From Arthrobacter sp. FW306-2-2C-D06B (GTDB lineage: Bacteria; Actinomycetota; Actinomycetes; Actinomycetales; Micrococcaceae): a stretch of 64,000 nt of DNA. Below are positions 51,784-60,079 of this stretch, piece after piece; the stretch's first letter is position 1, and each line of letters begins with the position of its first letter. The stretch is from contig NZ_CP084560.1 of assembly GCF_021789175.1 (NCBI RefSeq), positions 3,906,001 through 3,970,000 of the forward strand, in the 5' to 3' direction. The position numbers and the translations under genes are program-made. The notes beneath the pieces were generated by a model. That model made no database searches, was not told where the DNA came from, and was given only the letters and a program-made list of their open reading frames with translations.

Positions 51784-53114
51784 ATACATTGAAGCCAGAA
51801 ATTTCCCCGGATGGCCCGTATTTCGTGTCTTACCGGCAGAGCGATGGCACGGACACCGCTGTCCCTGTTGCTTGGCTCTTGCGCGCCGCAGGACTGCCGG
51901 TGTGGCACGACCAAACGGACCTTCCGCCGGGGAATACCGAAACCAGGCTCGATGAAGCTCTAACGGGTGGACTTGCCGGCGCGGTACTCGTTGTGACCCC
52001 GGAAATGCAGTTTAGCGGGGTCGTTCGGCACAGAGAATTACCCAAACTGCTAGAACTGGACAGAGATCCGCGCTTTGGGTTTGGCATTGCCAACACGGTT
52101 CGAAGCACGTCCGGTCGCGTCGACTACGCTGCACCGGATCGAATACTTGATCAGGTGCCCGGAACGTTGTCAAACAAGAAGCAGCACTCCGTGGACACCG
52201 CCGGGGAACGGAGACAACTCATTAGAGATCTAGTCATTGCCCATATCCACCAAAAGAGGGCGGCGATCCGCGACGCCGATTCGACCATTCGAATCATGAC
52301 CCAGACTAGGACACCACCCCAAGCATGGGAGGAGGATACGGCCGATCTGAAGGTCCGCATCCGGCCCGGCCAAACAGGACGGCTTCCAAATCTCGAGGGT
52401 TTGGAAGACCTTGCACTGGCGTTGCCCATCGTTGCGGACGGTGTTTCGGCCAGTGGCGCGAAAACAGTTCACATCAGTGGCGGCATGCATCTCTCTGTCG
52501 CACTTGCCGTCGGCGCCGCGCTGCCTTCGACCATCGTCAGGAAGATTCTTGTGGAGGATGTCGACGGCAACGTATGGGTGTCGGGGCCGGCTACGCAAGC
52601 GCATAGTGATCCCGAACTTCTCGTTCGGCACAACCACCTAGTCAATACAATCAGTCCGGACGGCAGCTCGAAGGTGCTCGTATACATGGACCTCATGCCG
52701 ACGCCGAGCGATGCGGCGCTAAAAACTGTCCTTAGAGACAGGGCGGGCGAGTTTGTATCCTTTGAGCATTTCAAGTCTCGCTCCGGCCAGATGATGAGTC
52801 ACACCGATGCGCCGTCTTTGGCCGCTGAAATGCTCCATAAGATCAAAAAGATCTCGGGCGAGAATTCGAATGCGGAGATTCACCTTCTCTTCCGCGGCCC
52901 ATACGCGCTTGCGGTGCTGCTTGGAAGACTGCTCAACACCCTAAGGGTCGTGGCATACGAGTGGGATGACACCCCCACAAAACCTGATTCCGGACCAGCA
53001 CCAAGGTACGAGCCGGTCCTGACTCTGTGCCCGAGTGTTCCAGAAGGACCAATCAGCAGGATCCATCCGCGGCAGGAACCGGATGCTGTGATGGCGACCG
53101 CAACCAAAAACTGA
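51780..53114 (+). CDS. CBASS effector with TIR and SAVED domains
   Basis: A 444-residue protein from ATG 51780. N-terminal TIR domain (about 10-95): YFVSYRQSD, PVWHDQTDLPPG and VLVVTPEMQFSGVVRHREL, with E86 the candidate NADase Glu. A helical linker follows. The C-terminal SAVED domain (about 200-420) includes TVHISGGMHLSVALAVG and IHLLFRGPYALAVLLGRLL, the paired CARF-like folds that sense cyclic nucleotides. TIR-SAVED proteins bound to cyclic trinucleotide form filaments and deplete NAD+, aborting phage infection. Last gene of the operon, coupled to cap3 by a 4-bp overlap. Confidence 0.92.
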   Translation: MNTLKPEISPDGPYFVSYRQSDGTDTAVPVAWLLRAAGLPVWHDQTDLPPGNTETRLDEALTGGLAGAVLVVTPEMQFSGVVRHRELPKLLELDRDPRFGFGIANTVRSTSGRVDYAAPDRILDQVPGTLSNKKQHSVDTAGERRQLIRDLVIAHIHQKRAAIRDADSTIRIMTQTRTPPQAWEEDTADLKVRIRPGQTGRLPNLEGLEDLALALPIVADGVSASGAKTVHISGGMHLSVALAVGAALPSTIVRKILVEDVDGNVWVSGPATQAHSDPELLVRHNHLVNTISPDGSSKVLVYMDLMPTPSDAALKTVLRDRAGEFVSFEHFKSRSGQMMSHTDAPSLAAEMLHKIKKISGENSNAEIHLLFRGPYALAVLLGRLLNTLRVVAYEWDDTPTKPDSGPAPRYEPVLTLCPSVPEGPISRIHPRQEPDAVMATATKN

Positions 53115-53467
53115 CCGAGAATGCAGCCTGTGTTGTGACCTGCCGGGCTCGAATTTTGAACGCCCGAGCCAGTCGGGTCAGTCTTCGAAGTCGGCCAGGG
53201 CTCTTTGTCTCCGGGTACGTGCTGTTTCGAAATGAACTTTGACAAAGTCTTAGTGTGCCGCGGATCGATTTGCCTCACTCAGGTAGGTTACGGCGCGCTA
53301 CATCAGGGCACAGTGCGGTGCTCGCGGTCTTCCTTCTTCACCGTTGCCTTGATCGTCTGTGTCCTAACGGACCTGATTTTCCGGCCGCCAGCAGGCTCCA
53401 AGGAAATGCGAAGAACACGGGCATGACAGCCGAAGTGTAAGACGGTTGGCGGTATGGCGATGCTTGA
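53115..53467. other. Gene-free stretch downstream of CBASS operon
   Basis: About 350 bp without a recognisable gene. It holds a small palindrome ACTTTG-A-CAAAGT (53237-53249) and a weak GGCTCG/CGAGCC hairpin near 53143, but no clear terminator and no tRNA. With the upstream gap it brackets the CBASS operon as an island. Confidence 0.5.
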
Positions 53468-54868
53468 TCAGCTCCTACCGGCGTCCGGCGAGTGGATGAA
53501 AAGGCTGGCGAGCGCGGTGAGAAGAAGAAGCGACGCCGCGATGATGAAGCTGGTCTGCATACCGTGGACGAAGTTCGTGCGGTCTGCGATGAGAGCGCCG
53601 AAGACGGCGATGGCGACCGCGCCGCCCACTTGGCGGAAGGTGTTGAAGACCGCGCTTGCCGTGCCCGCTTTTTCGCTCGGGACGCTCGCGAGTACGACGG
53701 CGGTGACCTGCGGCATCGCGATCGATCCCCCCGAACCCGTGAAAATCAAGAAGACACCGACGAGCAGCGGCGACCCCAGCGGCGCCGTGAGAAGCATCGC
53801 AGTGAGCCCCACCACCATGGACGTCAATCCGACGACCACCGGCACCCGCGTCCCGAACCGGTTCGAGAGGGTACCGCTGACGATGTTCCCGACGATGCTG
53901 AACGCCGCCGAAGGAAGGAACGTGAAACCGGCCTGAAGAGGTGTCAGCCCGAGGTGCTGTTGGAGAAACAGACTGACCACAAAGACGGTCCCGAAGTGGC
54001 CAACCATGAACGCGAAACCGACCGAGAGCGAAATTCTCATGCCAGTGGAGCGAAACAGCTCAAGCGGCATCATCGGGTGCCGGCCGCGCGCCTGGATCAA
54101 AAGGAAAGCCGCGAGGCTAACCCCTGCGAGCACCAAGCTACCAATCACGGGTACCGTGCCGAAGCCCTCGGTCCCTCCCGTAATGAGTCCGTACATCAAC
54201 GCGGTCAGGGCAACGATCGCCGCGGCCTGGCCTGCCCAGTCGAACGGAGTCGGCCGTCGCGGGGACGTCGCAACGGAAGCCAGGAGCACCAGCATCGCGA
54301 TGCACACGGGAAGGTTGATGCCGAACACGAGCCGCCAGTCCAGTGTGGTGAGGAGGCCGCCGACAAGCGGTCCCACGGCTCCGGCGACTGCCCCGCCAAC
54401 CGCCCAGATCCCGAGTGCATGTGCGCGACGGCGGGGATCGGGAAAAGCTTGCCGGATCAGCGCCATCGACGCCGGCAGCATGATCGATGCGGCACCTCCT
54501 TGGAGGAAGCGGGCGGCAATGAGCACTCCCGACGTCGGCGCGAGTGCGCACGCGACCGACGCCACCAGAAACAGTGCGATACCCCATCCCAGCGCCCTTT
54601 TAGCACCGATCCGATCCGAAAGGTTCCCTGCGAACAGCAACAACGCGGCGAACATCAGCGTGTAACCGTCGATCACCCATTGCAGGCTGGCCGTTCCGCC
54701 CCCGAGTTCCTTACCGATGCTGGTAAGCGCGACATTGACGATCAGGATGTCGAGGGTGATGAGGAAGAACCCCAGCGACGCAATCATGAGCGTGAGCCGT
54801 GCCCGGGGTGCATCGGCCATGGCTGAGGGAGGAACCGGAGCCGGAAAAGTGGTTTCGGGACGAGTCAT
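53468..54868 (-). CDS. DHA2-family (EmrB/QacA-type, 14-TM) MFS drug efflux transporter
   Basis: A 466-residue permease with about 14 hydrophobic segments. Motif C-like LDILIVNVALTSIG (TM1), motif A-like GNLSDRIGAKRALGWG, RFLQGGAASIMLPASMALI, and the DHA2 GPLVGGLLTTLDWRLVFGIN. Exports drugs or metabolites with proton exchange. ATG 54868 lacks a strong Shine-Dalgarno; ATG 54820 is possible. The upstream gap holds GGGGT/ACCCC arms (54918, 54933) that could be an operator. Monocistronic. Confidence 0.88.
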   Translation of the reverse strand: MTRPETTFPAPVPPSAMADAPRARLTLMIASLGFFLITLDILIVNVALTSIGKELGGGTASLQWVIDGYTLMFAALLLFAGNLSDRIGAKRALGWGIALFLVASVACALAPTSGVLIAARFLQGGAASIMLPASMALIRQAFPDPRRRAHALGIWAVGGAVAGAVGPLVGGLLTTLDWRLVFGINLPVCIAMLVLLASVATSPRRPTPFDWAGQAAAIVALTALMYGLITGGTEGFGTVPVIGSLVLAGVSLAAFLLIQARGRHPMMPLELFRSTGMRISLSVGFAFMVGHFGTVFVVSLFLQQHLGLTPLQAGFTFLPSAAFSIVGNIVSGTLSNRFGTRVPVVVGLTSMVVGLTAMLLTAPLGSPLLVGVFLIFTGSGGSIAMPQVTAVVLASVPSEKAGTASAVFNTFRQVGGAVAIAVFGALIADRTNFVHGMQTSFIIAASLLLLTALASLFIHSPDAGRS

Positions 54869-54994
54869 GGTTTAAAGGAAACAGCCTATGCAGAAAACAA
54901 GGGAGACTCTGTCCTGAGGGGTACTGGCAGTGACCCCTTCAGAGGCGCCGTTACCGCAGTTGGGCGCCGCCGTCGGGCACCCGCCGTCGGGCGC

Positions 54995-55657
54995 TTAGGC
55001 GACCAGCACCGCGGCAGCGCTGTCCATGTGCTCGAGGATGGTCTTGCGCGCCAGCGATGCATCACCGGTCTCGATGGCCGCCACGATGTCGTGGTGCCGC
55101 TCGACGCTCATGTTCTTGACGCCCTTTTCCAGTCCGGCAAACATGATGGACATCCGGATGGATCCCTCCAGCGACTCCCAGGAATGGAGCAGGGTCTCGT
55201 TTCCGGTAAGGCGACACATGGTGCGGTGGAATTCCAGATCGGACTCGATCCGTTCCTCGAGGCTTCCCTTGGCCGCGGCGGCCATGGCATCGATGGCGGA
55301 GCGCAGGGAGGCGATCACCTGTTGGCGGTCCGGCAACTCGCAGAGCGTGCGCGCAGCGAGGGACTCCAGGGCTGCCCGCACGGAGTAGATATCGCGGATT
55401 TCCTTGGCGTCGAGATGGCGGACGGAGAGCCGGCCGCGCGGACCAGCGGACAGCAGGCCTTCCTGCTCGAGTTGCCGCAAGGCTTCCCGGAGCGTCCCGC
55501 GGCTGATCTGGAGCATGTCCGACAGCTCGGTTTCCACCAAATGGCGTCCCGGCGCCAGCTCGCCGCTGGTGATGGCGGTGCGCAGGGCAGAGAGCGCCTG
55601 CTCGCGGAGGCTCTTCTTTTCCAGTCCCAGAAGGGGTGCTGTTGCTCCGGCCATCAT
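54995..55657 (-). CDS. GntR/FCD-family transcriptional regulator of the sugar regulon
   Basis: A 220-residue FadR-subfamily regulator starting at ATG 55657. N-terminal winged helix: LREQALSALRTAITSGELAP, then ETELSDMLQISRGTLREALR. The C-terminal FCD sensor (about 85-215) has metal-binding-type helices, including DLEFHRTMCRLTGNETLLHS and ERHHDIVAAIETGD. The open frame upstream of 55657 covers operator sequences and is not coding. Two sites like those of the divergent isomerase/MFS promoter lie just upstream, so it likely represses itself and the whole 55.8-63.1 kb regulon; effector unknown. Confidence 0.9.
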   Translation of the reverse strand: MMAGATAPLLGLEKKSLREQALSALRTAITSGELAPGRHLVETELSDMLQISRGTLREALRQLEQEGLLSAGPRGRLSVRHLDAKEIRDIYSVRAALESLAARTLCELPDRQQVIASLRSAIDAMAAAAKGSLEERIESDLEFHRTMCRLTGNETLLHSWESLEGSIRMSIMFAGLEKGVKNMSVERHHDIVAAIETGDASLARKTILEHMDSAAAVLVA

Positions 55658-55677
55658 GTCCGTCCTCAATGTCAGTG

Positions 55678-55713
55678 GTCGACTGTTTACAGTCGGCGTG
55701 TTAACTGTTGATC
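55678..55713. promoter_or_regulatory. Two operator sites upstream of the GntR gene
   Basis: Site 1 (55678-55691) begins GTCGACTGTTTACA; the core GACTGTTTACAGTC has perfect 6-bp arms. Site 2 (55700-55713) is GTTAACTGTTGATC, an 11/14 match to the reverse-oriented motif. Both resemble the strongest site at 59150-59169. Confidence 0.75.
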
Positions 55714-55776
55714 TTACGGCAGGAGCGCGGAACCGGCCCATGCCTGCTCCGCGCTCCTGCCAACGAATTGCCAGGC

Positions 55777-56784
55777 TCAGCCCAGTTCAGCGAGGACCTT
55801 CGCCACGATCCGCTGTACCGACAATCCGTAGCGCTCGTGCAGGGTGGGCAGCGCACCGGCGTCGAGGAACTCATCCGGAAGCGCCACCGGAACCACCCGC
55901 TTGCCCAGCCCAGCCGTGACCACGGCGGAGGCCACGGTTTCGAACAAGCCGCCCACCACGCTGTGGTTCTCCAACGTGACGGCCAGGCGGTCGGTGTTCA
56001 GTTCCGCCAGGACGGTGGCGGCGTCGAACGGTTTGATGGTGGGCGCATGCACGACGGCGACGTCCACCTTGTGCGCGGCAAGCGCCTCCGCTGCCTGCAG
56101 CGCACGCATGGTCATCAGCCCGCTGGACACGAACACGACGTCGTTGCCACCACGAAGCACCTTCGCCTTGCCGAGTTCGAACGCGTAGTCGTACTCGTCC
56201 AGCACAGTGGGCACGTTGCCGCGGAGGAGGCGCAGGTAAGTGGGACCGTCGCTGGCGGCCAGTTGCGGCACAGCTTGTTCGATGTCCACGGAGTCGCATG
56301 GATCGACGATGGTCAGATTCGGCATGCCGCGGAATATCGCCATGTCTTCGGTGGCCTGGTGGCTGGGGCCGTACCCCGTGGTCAGCCCAGGGAGTCCGCC
56401 GACGATGTTCACGTTGAGGTTCGGCTCGGCGATGTCGAGGCACAGGAAATCGTAGGCCCGGCGCGCGGCGAACACGGAATAGGTCGAGGCGAACGGCACC
56501 AAGCCGGTCTCGGCCAACCCTGCGGCCGCACCGAAGAGCAACTGCTCAGCCATGCCCATCTGGAAAAACCGCTCCGGGAACGCCTTCGCGAAGATATGCA
56601 TGTCCGTGTATTTGCCCAGGTCGGCGGTGAGCCCGACGATTCGCGGGTCAGCCTCGGCGGCCTTCACCAACGCGTGCCCGAAGGGTGCGGCAGAAGTCTT
56701 CTGGCCCGGATCCGCGAAGGACGCGATCATGGCCGAGGTTTTCAGCTTGGGGGCTGCACCCTTCGAAGCGGTGACGGTGCTCAT
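55777..56784 (-). CDS. Transketolase, C-terminal (pyrimidine-binding) subunit
   Basis: A 335-residue subunit. ATG 56784 overlaps the N-terminal subunit stop by 4 bp. It carries the Pyr domain (ADLGKYTDMHIFAKAFPERF, MGMAEQLLFGAAAGLAETG, with the TPP-activating Glu in AEQ) and the C-terminal domain (ALEAHKVDVAVVHAPTIKPF-like and TLENHSVVGGLFETV). With the other subunit it forms a two-chain transketolase. Split transketolases occur in specialised catabolism such as apulose-4-phosphate breakdown (AptAB). Confidence 0.87.
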   Translation of the reverse strand: MSTVTASKGAAPKLKTSAMIASFADPGQKTSAAPFGHALVKAAEADPRIVGLTADLGKYTDMHIFAKAFPERFFQMGMAEQLLFGAAAGLAETGLVPFASTYSVFAARRAYDFLCLDIAEPNLNVNIVGGLPGLTTGYGPSHQATEDMAIFRGMPNLTIVDPCDSVDIEQAVPQLAASDGPTYLRLLRGNVPTVLDEYDYAFELGKAKVLRGGNDVVFVSSGLMTMRALQAAEALAAHKVDVAVVHAPTIKPFDAATVLAELNTDRLAVTLENHSVVGGLFETVASAVVTAGLGKRVVPVALPDEFLDAGALPTLHERYGLSVQRIVAKVLAELG

Positions 56785-57695
56785 CGGCCGGCCTTCCCGT
56801 TGGATCCTGCAGTCAGTTGCTTGCGGCAGAGCTGCCATTCGTGTTCTTCGATGCGCATGAAGTGCGCCTTTTCACGTTCCTCGAGCAGCGGCACGCCGCG
56901 CCCCACCTTCGTGTCGCACAGGATGACGGAAGGACGCCCGACGGCGGCGGCCTGGGCGGCTGCGTTGTCGAACGCGGCCAGCAACGCGCCGACGTCGTTC
57001 CCGTCCACCCTCTGGGTATACCAGCCGAAGGCCTTCCACTTCTCCATCACGGGTTCGGTCCGGAGGACGGTGTCCGTCTTGCCATCTGCCTGGAGGGCGT
57101 TGATATCCACCATCGCGGTGAGGTTCCCCAGTTGGTGGTGGTGCGCGCCCATGGCGGCTTCCCAGGTGGATCCTTCGTCCAGCTCGCCGTCAGAGAGGAA
57201 GTTGTACACCCTTGCCCCGGAGCCCTCTTCCGATTGAGCGCGGTGCCGGAGGCCAAGGGCCATTCCGACGGCGATGGAGAGCCCGTGGCCAAGCGACCCT
57301 CCGGAGATTTCCATGCCCGGCGTGTATGTCGACATCCCTGACATGGGGAGGCGGGAATCGTCTGAGCCGTAGCTTTCGAGTTCCTCCACGGGAATGATTC
57401 CGGCCTCGGCCAGGGCTGCGTAGTGGCCGATCGCGTAATGGCCCGTGGAGAGGAGGAAACGGTCCCGGCCCTCCCACTCGGGATCATTGGCACGGTAGCG
57501 GAGCTGGTCCGCGTAGACCGCGGCTAGCATGTCCGCCGCACCGAGTGCCTGGCCAACGTAGCCCTGCCCCTGGACTTCGCCCATGTTGAGGGCGTGGTGC
57601 CGGATCCGGGTGGCGGCTGCGCCCACGCGTTCGATACGTTCCATCGCCGTTTCTCCGATTCGTCCTGCCGTTTTTTGGTCCTGGGCCACCGTCAT
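56781..57695 (-). CDS. Transketolase, N-terminal (TPP-binding) subunit
   Basis: A 304-residue subunit holding the diphosphate-binding domain: MGEVQGQGYVGQALGAADML, RDRFLLSTGHYAIGHYAALA, SGGSLGHGLSIAVGMALG, and the TPP/Mg motif SDGELDEGSTWEAAM...DINALQ. ATG 57695 overlaps the upstream MFS stop by 1 bp and its stop overlaps the C-terminal subunit. It transfers two-carbon ketol units; the donor ketose phosphate presumably comes from this regulon. Confidence 0.88.
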   Translation of the reverse strand: MTVAQDQKTAGRIGETAMERIERVGAAATRIRHHALNMGEVQGQGYVGQALGAADMLAAVYADQLRYRANDPEWEGRDRFLLSTGHYAIGHYAALAEAGIIPVEELESYGSDDSRLPMSGMSTYTPGMEISGGSLGHGLSIAVGMALGLRHRAQSEEGSGARVYNFLSDGELDEGSTWEAAMGAHHHQLGNLTAMVDINALQADGKTDTVLRTEPVMEKWKAFGWYTQRVDGNDVGALLAAFDNAAAQAAAVGRPSVILCDTKVGRGVPLLEEREKAHFMRIEEHEWQLCRKQLTAGSNGKAGR

Positions 57696-59032
57696 TAGAC
57701 ATTCACCGACTGGGGGGTGCTTTTGGTGGCCTCATCGGCCAACTCGCGTTCCCGCTTGCCCCAGGTTTCTCGGGTAGCCAAAGCCGCCCAAAGACCGATG
57801 GCCGCGTACAGGCCGAAGAGCAATGCCGGGCCCATCCATCCGATGGCGACGAAGAGCAGGGTGGTGATGAAGGGGGTGAAGCCCGAGATCGTGGCCGAGA
57901 TCTGATAGGCCAGTGAAGCTCCCGAAGCGCGGGTTTTCGCCTGGAACAGCTCGGGGAACCAGGCGCCCTGGGCGCCGGCAAGCGAGTTCTGGCAGACGCC
58001 GTAGGAGACGGCGATCGTGGCAATGATGAAGATGAACAAACCGGTGTTGACCAGCAGGAACATCGGGATGGCAAAGAGCACTGCAAAGGCGCAGGACCAG
58101 ATGTAGACGGGACGCCGTCCGATCCGGTCCGTCAGCCGTGCCCAGGCCTGGGTTGCGAAGATGCCGATGGCCGAAGCGATGCAGAGGGCCACCAGGGTCT
58201 GGGTCTTATCCGCCAAGTGCTGGCTGTTCAGGTAGGAGATCATGTACGTGATGGAGACGGCGTAGCCTGCGGTCTCGGCAATGCGGAGGCCGATTCCCTT
58301 GACGATGTTGCGCCAGTCGGTCTTCAGGACCTCGACGATGGGCGACTTCACGATTGCGCCGCTCTCCTTGACCTCGTCGAAGACCGGGGATTCCGGGACC
58401 TTGGAGCGGATGATCAAGCCGACGACAACCAACACGATGCTGGCGAGGAACGGAATGCGCCAGGCGAGTTCGCCGCCAAGCTGGACGCTGACAAGGAACG
58501 TCAGGTTGGCCAGCAGGAGTCCCACGGGGAATCCGGCCTGGACGATGCCCGTGTACTTTCCCTTCTTCTTCCACGGAGCGTGCTCATAGCTCATCAGGAT
58601 GGCGCCGCCCCACTCGGCCCCGAAGGCCAGGCCTTGGACGATGCGGACGAATACGAGGAGCGCGGGCGCCAGGAGGCCCACTTGGCTGTAGGTGGGAAGA
58701 AGGCCGATCAGGAACGTAGCCACACCCATCAGGATCAACGAGGCCACGAGGACGGGCTTGCGTCCCAGCTTGTCGCCCAGGTGGCCGCCGATGATGCCGC
58801 CGATAGGCCGGGCAGCGAAGCCGACGCCGAGGGTCGCGAAAGCGGCGAGGGTTCCGGTCACGGGATCGCCCGTCGGGAAGAAGGCCGTTCCGAAATACAG
58901 GGCAGCCGCGGTGCCGAAGCCGATGAAGTCATAGGTTTCGATGACTGCGCCCACGCCGGAGCCGATGGCGACGCGCCTGGCGTCCTTGGTGCCGTGGACC
59001 GGACCGCGCATGGTCAGAGCTTCTTTGCTCAT
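57695..59032 (-). CDS. MFS transporter, metabolite:H+ symporter (MHS) family
   Basis: A 445-residue carrier with about 12 hydrophobic segments. The MHS signature is clear: IGSGVGAVIETYDFIGFGTA at the N-terminus, RPIGGIIGGHLGDKLGRKPV (motif A) and GLAFGAEWGGAILMSYEHAP. The symporter imports organic acids, sugars or polyols. ATG 59032 follows a GAAAGGG-type Shine-Dalgarno. First gene of the leftward arm of the regulon; three operator sites lie just upstream. Confidence 0.9.
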   Translation of the reverse strand: MSKEALTMRGPVHGTKDARRVAIGSGVGAVIETYDFIGFGTAAALYFGTAFFPTGDPVTGTLAAFATLGVGFAARPIGGIIGGHLGDKLGRKPVLVASLILMGVATFLIGLLPTYSQVGLLAPALLVFVRIVQGLAFGAEWGGAILMSYEHAPWKKKGKYTGIVQAGFPVGLLLANLTFLVSVQLGGELAWRIPFLASIVLVVVGLIIRSKVPESPVFDEVKESGAIVKSPIVEVLKTDWRNIVKGIGLRIAETAGYAVSITYMISYLNSQHLADKTQTLVALCIASAIGIFATQAWARLTDRIGRRPVYIWSCAFAVLFAIPMFLLVNTGLFIFIIATIAVSYGVCQNSLAGAQGAWFPELFQAKTRASGASLAYQISATISGFTPFITTLLFVAIGWMGPALLFGLYAAIGLWAALATRETWGKRERELADEATKSTPQSVNV

Positions 59033-59079
59033 TGGTGAATCCCTTTCGAAGAGCGACTGAGGCTAGGCGCTTCAGCACT

Positions 59080-59093
59080 GTCGACTGTTAACA
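59080..59093. promoter_or_regulatory. GntR operator, MFS-proximal site
   Basis: GTCGACTGTTAACA, a 13/14 match to the motif at 59150-59163. It lies 48 bp upstream of the MFS start. Confidence 0.7.
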
Positions 59094-59128
59094 CATGATA
59101 CGCCAGTGTGACCTGCATCATCCATTTC

Positions 59129-59142
59129 TGTCAACAGTCAAC
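59129..59142. promoter_or_regulatory. GntR operator, central site
   Basis: TGTCAACAGTCAAC; its reverse complement GTTGACTGTTGACA matches the 59150 motif at 13/14 positions. It lies between the two divergent promoters. Confidence 0.7.
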
Positions 59143-59149
59143 TTCAAGG

Positions 59150-59180
59150 GTTGACTGTTAACAGTTAACTTAGCTACTGT
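59150..59180 (+). promoter_or_regulatory. GntR operator overlapping the promoter of the isomerase operon
   Basis: GTTGACTGTTAACAGTTAAC (59150-59169) is a near-palindrome. Its TTGACT (59151-59156) is also a candidate -35, with TACTGT (59175-59180) as -10 after an 18-bp spacer, so binding would occlude polymerase. Start codon at 59226. Confidence 0.7.
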
Positions 59181-59225
59181 GGTTCCCATCACTACTGCCT
59201 TCGGGCACAACTGGAGGAAACGAAG

Positions 59226-60050
59226 ATGTTCAACTCCCGACTCGGTTGCTCGTCCATCAGCTTCCGGCACCAGGATCTACCCACGGCATTGCGCACCATC
59301 AATGGCCTGGGCTTTGAGGAAATCGACCTCGGCGCACTGCCGGGCGTCTGCGATCACGTCCCCTATGAGCTTGATTCCGACGCCGTCGCGGCCGTGGCTG
59401 CGGAGGTTGCCGCCTCGGGGTTGCGGGTCCGCTCGGTCAACGGCGATATAGGCGACCTCAATGCAGTGCTCGACGCCGGCCAGCGCGTCGCCCGCCAAAG
59501 TCACCTTGATGCGCTCCTCACCCTCACCGCCAACACCGGCGCGAAGGCCCTGGTCCTCCCCTGCGGCGCCTTGTCACACGATCCTGTCCGGAGCCTCGAC
59601 GAGGACCTGGACACCATCGCAGCCCAACTCATTGGTGCCGGACAGCGCGCGGCGGAGTTCGGCGTCGAACTCTGGACCGAATCCCTGCACTTCCTCCGGT
59701 TCTGCTGGAACCTCGGCCGCGCGGACCAGCTGGCCGCGCGGCTGGCGGGCTCCGGCGTCGGGATTGTCATGGACTTCAGCCACATCGTCGCCGCGGGCGA
59801 AGACCCGCTCGAGTACATCGAACGCCATCAGGGCCGGATAGCACATGTCCACCTGCGGGACGCGGTACCGGGCAACATCAACCTCAGCATCGGAAACGGC
59901 CAGGCTGACTTCGCCGCCGGACTCAGCTCGCTGGCAGCCACCGGCTACAGCGGCCATTTCTCGCTCGAGCTCGAAACCCGCGATGTCACCCACGACGAAC
60001 GCCCGGCAGCGGCCGCCAAAGCCGCCAGCTTCATCACAGACCTCATCTGA
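59226..60050 (+). CDS. TIM-barrel sugar (phosphate) isomerase/epimerase
   Basis: A 274-residue xylose-isomerase-like TIM-barrel (AP-endonuclease-2 family). Putative metal ligands: Glu in WTESLHFL, Asp in VMDFSHIV, His in IAHVHLRD and Glu in SLELETRD. Homologues include L-erythrulose-1-phosphate isomerases (LerI/EryH) and D-apiose isomerase (ApsI). ATG 59226 follows TGGAGGAAACG. First gene of the rightward arm; the neighbouring Dak-type kinase and RpiB homologue favour a tetrulose-phosphate or apiose substrate. Confidence 0.87.
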   Translation: MFNSRLGCSSISFRHQDLPTALRTINGLGFEEIDLGALPGVCDHVPYELDSDAVAAVAAEVAASGLRVRSVNGDIGDLNAVLDAGQRVARQSHLDALLTLTANTGAKALVLPCGALSHDPVRSLDEDLDTIAAQLIGAGQRAAEFGVELWTESLHFLRFCWNLGRADQLAARLAGSGVGIVMDFSHIVAAGEDPLEYIERHQGRIAHVHLRDAVPGNINLSIGNGQADFAAGLSSLAATGYSGHFSLELETRDVTHDERPAAAAKAASFITDLI

Positions 60051-60079
60051 CTTTCACAACAACAAACCCAAGGAGCATC

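Noticed and set aside
53492..54826. Plus-strand open frame of 444 codons
   Set aside because: Highly charged Arg/Glu/His-rich composition antisense to the 14-TM MFS gene; a typical shadow of a membrane protein.
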